Assembly (NCBI GenBank): GCA_916700875.1
Contig: CAKAKS010000060.1
Span: 7,318,834-7,382,833, forward strand
DNA: 64,000 nt
Source: Sebastes aleutianus
Taxonomy: Eukaryota > Chordata > Actinopteri > Perciformes > Sebastidae
Direction of reading: 5' to 3'
Shown: positions 46,751-60,500 of the stretch, piece by piece
Layout: each line of letters starts with the position of its first letter
Numbering within the stretch: the first letter of the stretch is position 1
The notes under the pieces: model-generated
What the model saw: only the letters and a program-made list of their open reading frames with translations
Database searches by the model: none
Told to the model about the DNA's origin: nothing
Translations under genes and position numbers: made by a program

Positions 46751-49051
46751 GCCCAACGCTCCTCTCGCTATCTCTCTCTCTCTCCCGCTCCTTCTTTTAC
46801 CCCCCTGCAGGAATTTTTACATTTCAAAAATAGAAATAGACAAGAGAAAGAAGGAGGCACGGAGACCAGGCGATGGGTGGCGGGAAGATATTATGAGATA
46901 TATAATAATTGAACAGATATGGAGTTGCAGGTACACCCTAATGACTATACTTTAACAATTCGCTTCGAGTCTTTTATGTATAAGCAGTGCGTGTGTAGGT
47001 GTCACCGTATCTGCAGGTAAAACAAGGAATATGTGCGTCTTACAGTTTCTGTCACATCAGTAACATCCATTCTGTTATTTAAATATGTTTAATGAATTAC
47101 CACCCGTGTCTGTCAAAGATGGCACACACACTGTAACCGCAATGAAAATCACTGCAGAGCTCACTCCTTTTTTTTTAATGGCTAAAATACGGTAATTAGT
47201 TGATACATCAGTGTCTGTCAGCAGATATATTACCACAATTGAAAAACACCACTGATAAGGAGATGCGCCATTAGTCTTCTCATTTACTTGACAAACTCTA
47301 ACAGAGCCCAAGGCCTACACATTGTATTAGGTTCATGTAGTGACAACAAAATAATGAGTCTGAGAGACCGGCCTTGAGAACTGGCTTCTTACTGCTGTGA
47401 GCAGAGGAAACAGCAGTGTGATTCAAGCTGCGCTCTGTGTGTTCAGACTGTATAGAAGAGGTAGACGCAGTCACAGTCATGACGTCACCCATCGGTTTGT
47501 GGATTGCCGTTTGAAGCCTCGAGTTCGGCATTTAACGGTTGCCATCTTGTTTTTTTTGCAACCAGAAATGAGGCGAGAGGGTGGAGATGAGTACAAGCAA
47601 ACTCTGAATAAGACATTTTTTTAACTTTGATGAGCTGAAAACACACTGTGAAAGGGTTAAAGATCTAAGACGAAAACACTGACAACACCGTGGTAGCGAC
47701 CTGTCAATCACAAGGTAGCTGCACGCCCTAAAGCATTCCCTGCTTTATGATTTATTTGACTCTCAATGGGACCATCATTTACTAAATGAGTCCTCTTTTC
47801 TCAACATGATGAACAATTACTGTGTAACATTTGTGGCCTTGGCATTGTCACCTTACAGCAATGCTTTAAAGGTTGCAGGTGGCTTGAAAAGTTCAGGTCA
47901 TATATATATACTGTACTTTATATTCTTATGAACACTGATGGACACCACATACTGTTACTACATGTTGTTCTGCAAAACTGAGTATAATTTAGGTTAAGAT
48001 TAGTGAGCACGTAAGGCACAAAATATTTGACCTTTTTTACTTAAATAAAACACATTTTTTTTTTATATTTTGTACTTATTCATACATTCAAAAGCTTGTT
48101 TTTTTTTATTAATTGTTAACCGAGTTGTGAAAACAGTTGCAGTACCAAACCAGCATCCTTAAGGAATTTTGGGACATCAGACCAGTAAAATGGTGCAACA
48201 AGAGACAAGTCTCACAGTACGAAGAGATACATGATATAGCAATTTTGTAAAAATTATTTGATATTTTAAAAATTATTAACATTATTTGAGATGTTTTTCT
48301 AAATTATTTCTCAATGAAAATTGATCTTTAACCGCGAGGCATAATAAACAAACATGCCACAGTAATACGCTGAAGTTGGCTGCGAGCTACAATATAAATT
48401 TCTCCCAATCAACACCATTATTAACAACTGATGATGCAGTTATTGACAATACCTGTGAACTGCAGGATGGAAAATACTCATTAGCAGCTGATGCCACCTC
48501 AGAAAAGGTAGACGATTATACAGTATGTGTAAAAAATAAAGCATACGCACGATAATTCAAACTGAATCGGAAGATAATTTCCACCTGCATTCTATCTATA
48601 TCCTGATAATTACCAAAATACAGACGGCAAGGCCATTTATGCTGTGAAACTGATAATCAATTCATTGTTTTGTTCATGGTAACAATGTACATCCTCTTAC
48701 ACATGTGATTAGTAAAGGTGGCACTACCACACACTAACAGTTTATACAGAAATATTTCATTTGAAACTCTCACCTGGATGCAAACACTGCATGTCAGCAG
48801 CAGTGTTGAGATGCAAGGTGTGAGGGATGATTTTTTTACACTAAAAAAAACAGCATCTCTTCTCTTCTTGTTTCGTACAGTAGCTCCTGTCCCACAGGAC
48901 CTATTAGTCAATTACACCTGAGTGCTGCTGTTTAATATGGGCTGAAAACTTACCTGAGTTCCCAGCATCAAACACTTCCTGTGCTGTACATTCTTCCTGT
49001 GGTATACAGTAATGAGTGGAGCGGAGGTGTGCATGTGTGTGTGTGCATGTG

Positions 49052-49058
<7 letters not shown>
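46751..49058. other. Non-coding stretch, nothing firmly supported
   Basis: A/T-rich parts at 48000-48330. 48340-48660 is moderately complex. Short frames on both strands show no family resemblance. Confidence 0.35.

Positions 49059-49099
<41 letters not shown>
49059..49099. repeat. (GT)n microsatellite
   Basis: About 20 GT units, preceded by interrupted GT/GC runs from 49025. Confidence 0.95.
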
Positions 49100-49100
<1 letters not shown>

Positions 49101-49109
49101 CATTCAGGA

Positions 49110-49620
49110 AAAAAGGGAGGAATTATTCATTAGCTCTCCATTTCGCTCTTTCAGCCTCCCTCCTGATCCTCGTGTTCAACAACTCTGGGGCAAATGCAGA
49201 ATTGCAAATTAGCTCCCGGAAAAAATCGAATTAATTGGCCATCCTCACAGGCTTCTTGTCAAAGTTTGGGCTGATGTGTCAACGATTCCCCCAGAACTCA
49301 GAACAGCACTGTGCAATATGGCATAAAACAACAACAACAACAACAAAGAAGCAGAGCAAAGCACACAAAAGTACCCTCTGCGTGTCAATTAATAGAGCAC
49401 TTCAATCAAGGCGAAAACTTTCCGGGTTGACTTCTCCTAACCGCACAATAACTCACCCAGGCAGCTGTCATTTCGCCCTCTCTGCAATTTCACAATCAGT
49501 CAGTCTCAAAATTAGAAGGCAACGCTCGCCTGTGGGGTTTTTCAGTGGCTCTCCAGTCAGAATAATGGCTTTACTGGGGCTCGTGAAAAAATATCTTGCA
49601 ACATAAATGAAATCAATTTC
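49110..49620. promoter_or_regulatory. Candidate conserved non-coding element
   Basis: Complex block with GGAATTATTCATTAGCTCTC, TTGCAAATTAGCTCCCGG, TCGAATTAATTGGCC and GTGTCAATTAATAGAGC. There is a dense set of ATTA/TAAT cores, plus a short (CAA)n at about 49328-49347. The plus-strand frame 49235-49606 (123 residues) matches nothing I know. It is one of the stronger enhancer candidates by appearance. Confidence 0.32.
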
Positions 49621-50007
49621 CATCCTTTAGTTCTCCCTGCAGCGGGGGGGTTTTCTAAATGATTGCTCCATTTGTTATGCCATCTATTGATTAAATACAC
49701 ACCCAGTGATTTGATCTTGCTCTATCAGGCAGTGAGTGCTGGAGTGGACCAGTGAACTGACCACATGTCATGTTATCCCATCTGTATTTAAAGATGCTCA
49801 CTACTGTGCTGCATCACACAGCCCAGGATGGAGCAGAGAGCCACAGCTGCATCCAATATTTGTCTTAACACGCCATCTAGTGCTCTGTTAATGTATTACA
49901 AATGAACATTTTACAATGTTTTTTTTGCACATGTTGGACTCTTAAAAGGTCTTATTGGTAGCATTTAAAAAAATAATAATAATAATAATACATCCACGGT
50001 GCCTTAA

Positions 50008-50112
50008 AGTGGCAGTAGGCAGTACATTTTAGGCATTATTGGGCACAAATTCCATAAAAACCTTTCAGCATATTGTAATTCAAGTGTTCTGAGAGAAAAC
50101 TAGACTTCTGAG
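50008..50112 (+). mobile_element. TTAA-flanked MITE family P, short end fragment
   Basis: Begins directly after TTAA (50004-50007) with AGTGGCAGTAGGCAGTACAT and matches the first 105 bp of the copy at 61792 (TTTCAGCATATTGTAATTCA, AAGTGTTCTGAGAG, AACTAGACTTCTG). The rest of the element is missing. Confidence 0.85.
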
Positions 50113-50591
50113 AAAGATTTGATGTCTTGAAAAAAGAACAAACTTTGTGTTCGATACAGAACAGAAAGAGTAAAGTGATGCAGAGAAGAACAGCCACAGC
50201 TGTCCTTTTGTCTCATATAGATTTATGGTTTAATATAAAGAACACTTCATCATATATATATTTACAGTATTGCAGCATACTCAGCAACTCAAATTAAAGT
50301 TTTCATTTAATTTTTTGAGTTAATTACGTATTTACGATTTTTTTTTAACCTAATTTGATACAAGTGTTTTTTTAATTTTTTTTTAATTTTGTATTTTGTG
50401 TGCTACGTGAGATTTTGAGGCCAAAATGTTACAGATTTTTTGCAATTTTGATGTGAAAACTGAACCAGAGCAATTATGTCAAGAATTAAAGTAAATGCCA
50501 TTTAAAAGAATCTTTTTAAATATTATTTTTAGGAAAAATGTCTTCAATAAGGCCTCTAAAACAGTACACAGCAAGATTTTAAAAAGTTCCA

Positions 50592-50597
50592 TTTATT
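50592..50597 (-). terminator. cep76: Putative cep76 polyadenylation signal
   Basis: AATAAA on the minus strand about 262 bases after the stop codon, the first canonical signal downstream of the gene. The actual cleavage site is not determined. Confidence 0.45.
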
Positions 50598-50858
50598 TCC
50601 AAAAATAGATATTTAAATACAAGTCTGAGTGTAAATAACTGTACAAATGAAGAGTCTATAAAGGCCTGAGCATCACAGTGGAGCCACAAACATATCTGTG
50701 CACATGCCACTGAGTACATTTAAATCTAGTCTCATCATGGGTCCAGGTATTCTTATGCACATGCACAAATCTCTAAGAAGCAGGCCTGTGGTGTCCCTCC
50801 TGTCCACTGTCAGTGTGCAACATCAGCTGGTAGTTTTTGGGTACCATCCGTCCGATGG

Positions 50859-50997
50859 TCAGAGTATAGAGCGGTATTTACATGCAAACATGAGCCACAC
50901 TGCACATGCATTCTCAGGATAGGCAAACACACGAACACGGACCGCGAGCCTCACATGGTCGCCACGACAACACACGATCTCCTCACAGAACGGAGAC
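50859..50997 (-). CDS. cep76: cep76 exon 13 (terminal)
   Basis: 139 nt including TGA (50859-50861), residues 597-642: SPFCEEIVCCRGDHVRLAVR, then VRVFAYPENACAVWLMFACK and YRSIL. Acceptor CTGTGCAG; its first base completes the Arg codon of exon 12. Confidence 0.97.
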
Positions 50998-53900
50998 CTG
51001 CACAGGAAGACACAGAGGATGGAATAAGAAGTACTGCAAAGTCTTTTATAAAAAAAAATAGGCAAAAAATATACACAGGGAAGATTCTTTTTCCCTAAAT
51101 AAAAATAGGTAAAATACATATATATTTATTATATTTCATATGAGCAGCAGGTAGTAGCCTATAGTACACAGTTTATTACTAGCTTTTAATAGTTAGCTGT
51201 TACCATGTGGGATGTAGCTTGATTGAGCATGCTAATGAGTTTTAAGGCATCTATTTCCATTCATTCTTTATAGTAAAACATTTATTTTATAAATAAATTG
51301 AAAATGATGGATCAAAAGCAAATGAAATGGCACCACTGTATATAATTCTGAAAAAGTATAAGCTGCCCAGTTTTGATAGTTTTATCAAGTTATCAAATAG
51401 ATTTTTTAAATGTGTGAACGATCTCGGCCCAGCTGCACTTTGTCCATATGTCATAAAAATGAATACCAATAGCCACTAGGGTATCGACAACTGGTCACTG
51501 CAGAGTGGCACGGCGTAAAACAACCTTCGGTCAGTCATCTTTTTCAGTAAAAGGAATACATTTTTGGAACGCCCTACCAATGGAAATAAAAATAAAGCCT
51601 GACCTGAAAACGTTAACGAAAAGGTGAAACACTGGCTGAAACTAAACCAAACCTGTGATCACTGATTTCTGATTGGGAACATACAGTACATATGTAAATT
51701 GATTGTAATGTACGATGTTGTATCATGTGATTTTATGTGTGATGTGGTATTATGTATTTTTTTATTTTTTTATTAAAAGCCTAACCAGGGACAAGGTCTG
51801 CAAATTAGCTATGGCTAGAAGTCCTATATACATTGCATCGGTTGCACTTTAATTAAGTGTAACAATGCCAACATGTATTGTCCCTGTCAAATAAATTCAT
51901 TAATAAATAAAAATTGGTGACTTTAAACCCTAAGTTTGCACACAGCCCATATTGTCGGCTCGAAAGTACCTTTCCCCATTAGTTAACTTGCTAGCTAACT
52001 CACCACATGGTACATTTCATACGGACGGTGTGACTTTAAAGCCAGATTTATATCTATGATGTTAGTCTAATGTGAGTTGCCAGGAGCTCAGGGCACAGCT
52101 GAGCACTGTGTGTTCAATTCTGGCAGGATTGGTAACAGAAACATGTAATGGTATTGTGGGTCCCTATAGAGAGATGATCTTCTCTCTCTCTAGGGAGGAC
52201 TGAGTTCAGGATCTGCTGCGATACACTGCAGCTGGTACGGATTTGCTGCTGTAATGCCTGAGGTATAGTGCAAACAAAGTCTTCTCACAAGCAAAATGGA
52301 TGGCTTTGCAGGCGACTTTCCAGAATTTGTTGAAATTTTCCCACGGCCTCTTTCACTGCTATCCATTACACAGTTCCCTGGATGGGGTCAGCAATCTTAT
52401 CTGACTGTTTCAGAGTTTTTTTTCCACTGTATTTTCACAGAGTCGTGCTATTAATAAAGTTCAGTTTGAGGAACTTGTGGGCCGTGTCTGCTCTAGCCAT
52501 AATTTCCTTCTTTATTAGGCATGGATGCCACAAAACAAACCTGAAGTAGCATTGAATATAAAGGCAGTATTAGGGGTGGAGTATACTGCTGCTGATTTTT
52601 TTAAGCACCCATTCCCCATGCTACCCACTAGCTCACCTGAGGCAGGTGGCAAAGGCTCTACGAGCGTTGCGGTGCAAGAAGTGGATGGGGAAGCCTTTGA
52701 AGGTGTGTCCGTCTGGCACCGCCCTCCTCACCGCGTCCTGGAACTCCTCGTTGCCGCAGGAGACGCCGGTGCAGCGCTCCAGCTCGTAGGCCGACAGTGC
52801 CGAGGAGAGCAGGTAGGACAGGTGGTCGTCCCACACTGTCGCCAGCTCCAGGTCCTGGAGGAGAGAACGCCGTACAGCTCAGACATTGCTTAGTAAATCT
52901 CACAAAGACAAAAAAAAACTAACCTGTAATTGGTCGATGGCAATTAAAGGGTCACACGCACGCTTTGTCACTTCCCCCCCAGTGATGTCTCGACCATGCT
53001 ATGAGTTATTTTTACAGTCAATCAATTCAGTGCAATTCAGAATACAGTATAACATTATGTTAAAAATCTAAACTGCTTGACCCTGGTGTTTTATTTCATT
53101 ATATAATTCCAAAATACACATCATGATCTTATTCAACTTAATCTCATTTTAAATATCATATTTTGTAATCTGAAATGGGATATTTGGTTTTCCAAATGTT
53201 GGACACATTTTAATAGAGCTGCACAATTAAACGCAATTTTATCGAAATGGCAATATGGCCTACTAAAATTTTCAAACCGCAGGACGCGCAATATTTGTTA
53301 AAGGGCAAAATGTGTGTCAAAATACCATTTTCAATTAAATATCTTGGTGCTGCAGAGATGTCCTGATCCACACATCCTATTCTACATCTTTGTTTGGTAC
53401 AGATCACCGCAAAAATCACGCCATTATCATTTTAATAATGTTTTTCAATGAAAATGAGAATAATGCTTTGAAAATGATCATTCCCTCTAATATCGCAAAT
53501 CATATCACAATTGCAATATCAGTCAGAATAATCACAATTAGCGATTCTTTTTTTCAAAATTGTTCAGCCCTACATTTTAACCAAATTTCCAGAATATCTA
53601 ATTTAAAAACATGCTAATTAATCCATGTTTCCATCAAACCTCAAACGATGGAAAACATGATGGAATTGTGGCATTACAGTTTATTTGATGTATTAATTTG
53701 AAGATGGTTACAGTCTCCTCATCGCTCCACACAGATCTGATGTTTTCGTCTCTTGAGTTGAAGCTCAAGTTACAAATAAGTCACATGCTTCATGTACGTC
53801 ATGATTTATTCACTCAGTCTGTTGCTATTGCACTTTGTCGCATTTGCTTTTGTTTTTTTCCACCTCAGCCAAGCGTGAAAACTTGTTTTCCCCAAAATTC

Positions 53901-56900
53901 CACATTTCCACTCAGATTTTTTCATATGAAAATTGTAAAAGGTGGATGGAAATACACTTCTTTACAGGCTGACAAACCATAGCTGTCACTGAACGCTCAC
54001 AGCGGCTTTCTTTCTCAGCACAGCCCCCCAGGTGACTTACACATAACCTTTAACTCCCAAACTTTAAGGGTCCATATCTAGTCCAGCACTGTGTTTTACC
54101 TTCCTGTGCTCAGAAACCAGGTAGCGCATCTCGAGCTCCAGCTGGTTGCTGGCAGCAGCGGGATCCAGAGATGGGGCACAGAGTGGAGGCAGAGGGGGCA
54201 GAGAGGTGGTGGAGCCCGGGGCGCAAACAGACTTCAGAGCCTCTTCGCTCATCGCCTTCCACCGAGACTGATTCTGAAGGGAAAGGAGGAGGACAATGCT
54301 CTTATCTAGGCTTACTTTTTCCCCTTCACACAAGAGAACCACTCCACTGTAGCCGCTGGGGGTTTGCTGCCTTCCTTCAGGGTAACATGACAGGACAGGA
54401 GCCACTGATGAATGGAACAGATTCAATTTCCCTGGCAAACCATCAAACCCACTGCTCTCTCCTCCAGGCTACCTGTGTCTGACTTCAAATCACCACTGTC
54501 CATTTCATTAGATCTTCTCTGGCTGCTTTAACATGCGGCGTAAATGAAGATTTTCATATCAAAACTCATTTCACCAAACCCTGTCCCTGACTATTAACAC
54601 GATACCTGGCCAAACAAACAAATGTTACCACCATAATGACATTTCAGTGACACCTTTTCATCACTCAAAGTGCCATAATAATCAACAAATACAACAATGG
54701 ATCATGAAATATAAGTAACATGTGTTTAATCTGTGGGGAAACTGTAAGGGACACCAGTCTCTTACCTGGAAGTCAAAGACACAAAGCACCACAGCATCGG
54801 AGGGCTGGCAGTTGGCCAGGAAGGTGTGGTGGTTGAAGACGCAGCCCACGGTGCGGTAGGGGGAGGAGGGTTTGGGCTGGGGGGCCAGGGGCGGGGCATC
54901 TGGGTCTATGGCCTGATGCAGGTATCTGACCAGACAACAAAATTATAGAAAATAAGTAGTATTATTACCCAATCTATTAAGGCTGCAGTGGGTAGAAATG
55001 GAGCAAATATGATTAGAAAAAGTTATTTTTATAAAACGGTCACTATATCCCAACAGTAGTGCATGAGACAGGTAATCTGAAAAAAATCATGTTCCTCTGT
55101 GTCCTCCGGTGCTCCTAACGGCATCTGCAGCATTTCTCAGAGCTGATCTTGAGTCTGCCGTCTATGAGCAGCTGTCAATCACTCGCGAACTCCGATCAAA
55201 CGGTCAAACTAGGCAGCGCTGATCAAATATGAATTAATATTCTGTTACTGTAATGCCTATTTCTCACCTCAAATGTTTTCAGAAACATCTTGTAGTGTAG
55301 GGTTTAGCCGTAAAATGAGAAAGTTTGTGACCCGGCAGCCATGTTGAGATCAGTTCAGGAAATATCAAGCACCGCCCACCAGCCGGAGCACAGCCAATAG
55401 GAACGCTCTCTCTCTCTGAAATGACCTGAGATTGGCCAAAGTCTCCCGTCACGGGCTAGATATTTTTAAAGCCTGAAAACAGAGCTATGAGGAGCTGCAG
55501 AAGTCTAGTTTTCTCTCAGAACACTTGAATTACAATATGCTGAAAGGTTATTATGGAATTTTTGCCCGATGATGCCAAAAATATATTGCCTACTGCCACT
55601 TTAAGTTACGCCACACCGGAAAAATTAAAGCCAAGTACTACCATGAAGTAAAAAAGTAATCTCTACAGGCTGGGACACAAATATGTTTAATAGACAAAAA
55701 TATTTCCGAAGAAAAAAAAAAAAGCTCCTTAAAAACAACTGATGCTGTAATCAAATATCTGAATCAACAAAATAAATGAAATGAAGTCAATCTCCATTAC
55801 AAGATAAGTGAGTTATGGCCTAAACAATAACTGATGGACAAAATCCCAGAACTGAGTAACCACAAAATGTAATCAGTTGTTTCTTGGCCCAGAGCCTGGC
55901 CACCACATTTCATGGAAACAGTATTCTGAGATATCCAGCTGACAAACACACAATAGCTGGCAAATGAGCTAACTGGGGCAAAAAGAAAAAAAATGCAGTG
56001 TAGTTCAAATGATTTCTTAGACATTGTTTGGTTATAGAAAAACTCAAAATGTGAAATATTGGAGGAGTTTTTCAAAGAAAATTTCCCTAAATATGCATCA
56101 TTTGTTAGCATTTTGTTAAAAGGTATCCAACACATGAATATTAACAGGGGAGCAGTAAAAGCAGCTGTGTTACATAAGTTCTCATCTGTCTGAAGAACGA
56201 CAAAAATGTAAAAACCTGTGTGCCGTCAGACTCTCCCAGAAGGTGATGCTCCCATCAGTACCGCGGGTCAGGACCCAGGTGTGTGGCGTTCCCTTGGCTT
56301 TGGTGCCCACACACACGTACGCATCCAGGCCGAAGCCCAGCAGCAGGCTGCACAGCAGGGTGGCGTGGTCCTCACAGTCCCCCTGGGGAGGACGCACAGT
56401 GATGAGCATGAAATATGGAAAGTACAGTACAGTTTAGAGCTCTCTTAACCTTAATAAAAGGACAATACATTCATTTTTTAACATTAAATGTCAGCTGTAC
56501 TTAAAGAACAAATGGATTTTTTTCCCCAGTTCAATTTAGTTCATGCAGCTCTTTGGAGCTGCTGACAGATTCTTTTAACCCTGGTATGACAAACAATGAG
56601 CCTCTAGCGAGCTCCATTCACAGAGGATCATGACATGTGGTCGATCTTTCAACTTAGATTATTTAGTTACACATATCTTATTCTCAGAGGTCGACAATTA
56701 ATTTCTATTCTCAAAAAAGACTGTTTTTCTTGGGTACGAAGCAAAAATGTACGAAGGGTGTTACAGTTTTAACATCTCAAAATATTATTTTGTTATTCTT
56801 GAAATATTCAGATTATATATTACAAATATTCTTGAAATATTACGACTTTATTCCCAAAATATAACAACTTTTATCTTGAAATATTACGACTCTATTCTCA

Positions 56901-57486
56901 AAAAATTACAACTTTTATCTTGAAATATTACAACAAAATTTTACTACTTTATACCTGAAATATTACACCTTTATTCTCAAAATATAAAAACTTTCATTTT
57001 GAAATATTACGACTTTATTCTCAAAATATAAAAACTTTCATTTTGAAATATTACGACTTTATTCTCAAAATATTACAACTTTTATCTCCAAATATTACGA
57101 CTTTATTCTTGGAATATTCAAACTTTATTTTCCAAATATAGCAACTTTTATCTTGAAATATTACACCTTTATTCTCGAAATATAACAACTTTTATTTTGA
57201 AATATTCAGCTCTTATTTTCAAATAATTGCCCTTTTCCTAGAGCCTATATTTAGAAAGATTTGAAGAGATTGCTTGTCTAATTCATCTTGTCACTACAAC
57301 AGTCTGTTTAAACAGAAATACAATATCCTGTTTTCACCGCACTGTTAGCCTTTCTCAGAAGTGTTGAACACAGACAGGAACAGTCTGCTGGAGAGGAAAT
57401 AAGCTCTGTAGTCATCAAATTGTCCATGGCAGTAAGCAACTCTTATTTCACTCGTACAACTTTTCCGGTAAAGAGGCCTGGGTTGA

Positions 57487-57524
<38 letters not shown>

Positions 57525-60500
57525 GTGCTGGCTGTGTGCTGGCTCGGGCTACAGGCAAGTCAGAATGATAGATGTTCCCCAGAAGTGCTAATATGGACGG
57601 CAGCATCGGAACAGGCTGGGGACTGATGAGGCTAAATTAATTTTCCCTGGAATGAAACTCATAAATCACAGCTGACAAGGGCCACTTTGTGAGAGTTGCG
57701 TTGTGTCTGTCTTGCCAGCCACTCACAGAGGAGAGGCAGGGAACATTTATCCTGTGGTGGTCTGGGGAAATTCCCCACTATCTAGCGGAGATGAAAATGC
57801 ATCAGTCAGTCGACTCGGCACAAATCCTTCTTTCTCAGAAATGACACAATCAGCTTTGCTCAGAAATGGGAGTAAATGTAAGCTGAACCAAGCAGCTGAA
57901 CCAAGTTTACTTGATGCTTTCTGACTCTTGGAGAAGCTTGAATGTCTCATCGCATTGGCCGATTTTAAACTAACTTTGAATCTATTTAGTGATGTCTGTG
58001 ATTGTCTCTGATGCTGTATGTGCTTTTGTTACATCTAGCTATGCTCTTTATATGTATATGTGCTTTTGTTGTCTGGTTATAGTTGTTGCATGCATTTGTC
58101 TTTTTGCTTTGTCTGGCTATGTTTGTCTTTCTTTCTCACAGCTGCACTCGGGTCTCTCTTGCAAGGTTTGCAAAAACATTTAGCACGTTTAACACGAGTG
58201 CACCCACGGAGTGCATGTTTCAAATGAGAGTCTACTGCTCACAACACTCTCAATCTGTCAAGTCAAATATGTGTCAGTGGTGGGAGAATATGCCGAGATA
58301 CAATACATTTGACTCTGCGATCAGAATGAAATTACATATATATCAGGTTGATCATCTGGTGTTTGCTAAAAACACAGAAACAAAGAAAATAGGAAGTATT
58401 GTATGAATGAAAACCAAACTGACAACTATTTGTAACTTTCTAAGGTCAGTGGAAGATGTAAAGGCCTGGATATGAATCAAAGAGTCTGCTGCTACTTTTG
58501 TAATGTTGACCGTTTGGGAGACGAATATCACATTTAGTTTGAATGTTAGAATGTAAACACGATGAGTAAAAGGGAAAAGAACTTGCCAAAGTATTATTTA
58601 AAGCTGCAGTAGGTAGAAACAGAGCAAATGTGATTAAAAAAAGTTATTTTTATAAAACGGTCACTATCCTGACAGCAGTGCATTAGACAGGTAATCTGAA
58701 AAAAGTCATGTTCCTCTGTGTCCTCCGGTGCTCCTCATGACATCTGCAAGATGTCACAGACCGGAGGAAAACAACCAATCAGAGCTGATCTGGAGTATGC
58801 CATCTCTGAGCAGCTGTCAATCACTCGCAAACTCTGATCAAACGGTCAAACTAGGCAGCGCTGATCAAATATGAATCAATATTCTGTTACTGTAATGCCT
58901 ATTTCTCTCCTCAAACGTTTCCAGAAACATCTTGTAGTGTACTGTTTAGCTGTAAAATGAGAAAGTTTGTGACCCAGCAGCCATGTTGAGATCAGTTGAG
59001 GAAATACCAAGCACCGCCCACCAGCCGGAGCACAGCCAATAGGAACACTCTCTCTCTGAAATGACCTGCGATTGGCCAAAGTCTCCCGTCACGGGCTAGA
59101 TTTTTTAAAGCCTGAAAACAGAGCCATGAGGAGGTGCAGAAGTCTAGTTATCTCTAAGAACACTTGAATTATAATATGCTGAAAGGTTATTATGGCATTA
59201 TTGACCAATAATGCCAAAAACATTCTGCCTACTGCACGTTTAACAGGAATTTTAGTATGAAAGGCTATAAACCTGCCACCGTCTCTGTCTTTGACAATAC
59301 GGATCTAGCAGTACAGTAAGTGCATTGTCATCTGAAAAAATGAGTCCATCTCTCTGGTGGCTGCCAAGGCGCCGGCCAGTTCTCCTTACCTTCCCTCTAC
59401 ACAGGAAAGCCATCAGTGTGCACCACTGCTCCTGCTTGCCTCCTCCTCCCCCCACCACCGGGGCCTTCTCGAGGGCCAGCAGGCTGACGAAGCGGGCCGC
59501 CTGTCGAGGGCTCTCCAGAAGCCTGCCCGCCCGCAGGACACGCACGTACGAACACGCTGGCCTGTTGACGCCGTTCTCATCCTGCAGAGACACACTCAGA
59601 CGTAACGGGACAGCTTGGAGCAGATATGGATTTGAGGAGTTCAGGATTCAATACTCCCTAAACTGGTTAGGAATATGAGAAGTCCTCTCCCCAAACCACT
59701 AACTCACTAAACCAGTGTATGAGTGGCAAACAGCAAATGAATTAGGTTGTTCTGTGGAACTCCCTTATCAGTGTCTGTATGTAACCCAGTCCCTCTGCTA
59801 TTCACTCCACATGTCTAATAAAGATGATGGGAATAAAGGGGACATATCATGCTCATTTTCAGGTTGATACTTGTATTTTAGGTTTTTACTAGAGCATGTT
59901 TACATGCTTTAATGTTCAAAAAACATTATTTTTCCTCATACCGTCTGCATGAATATACCTGTATTCACCCTGTGTGTAACGCTCCGTTTTAGCGCCTGTC
60001 TCTTTAAGCCCCGCCTCCCGAAAAGCAGACCACCTCCACTCCCACTCCATGACGGAGTGAACTCTGTTTATAGTCACACTCACAGCTGAATGAAGCACCT
60101 TTCACTAAGGTATAAATACAGCGGCAAGCTTTGGGACAAACTACCCTCTCTCCGACAGAAACGTACGTCGTAACGTTTCGTAACCATGGTTTCGTATCGA
60201 GCGGAGAGGACGTGCAAAGGTTCACAATGTTAGGAATAAAAATAACATGCAATATACAGAGAAACAAAAAAATAAAACTTACTCCCATGCTTCTGTGGTG
60301 GCATTTCTATTTTTTTGTAAACATCTTCTCGTTTTAACTCTGATGTTTATGACCTGCTTGGTTTTTGCAACAGTACCTGTAAATATACAACATTTTACAA
60401 TCAAATGAACACGTCCACCGTTTTCTAGACTAGACAAATACAATGTAACCTTAAGTTTGTTAAATATCTATTTAGTTTGAGTGGTTTACGTTTGTTCGTT

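Larger units (their letters stand above)
49621..50858. other. cep76 downstream region
   Basis: This lies 3' of the cep76 stop on the minus strand. It holds the likely 3' untranslated region (50592-50858), a MITE fragment (50008-50112) and A/T-rich spacer. No other gene is supported. Confidence 0.45.

Noticed and set aside
52525..52893. Plus-strand frame of 122 residues
   Set aside because: It lies antisense to cep76 exon 12, whose minus-strand frame is a clear family match with correct splice sites.
54064..54438. The long frame around exon 11 as a larger exon
   Set aside because: Family similarity begins only at NQSRWK (54273) and ends at SEHRK (54100), where exact AG and GT sites occur.
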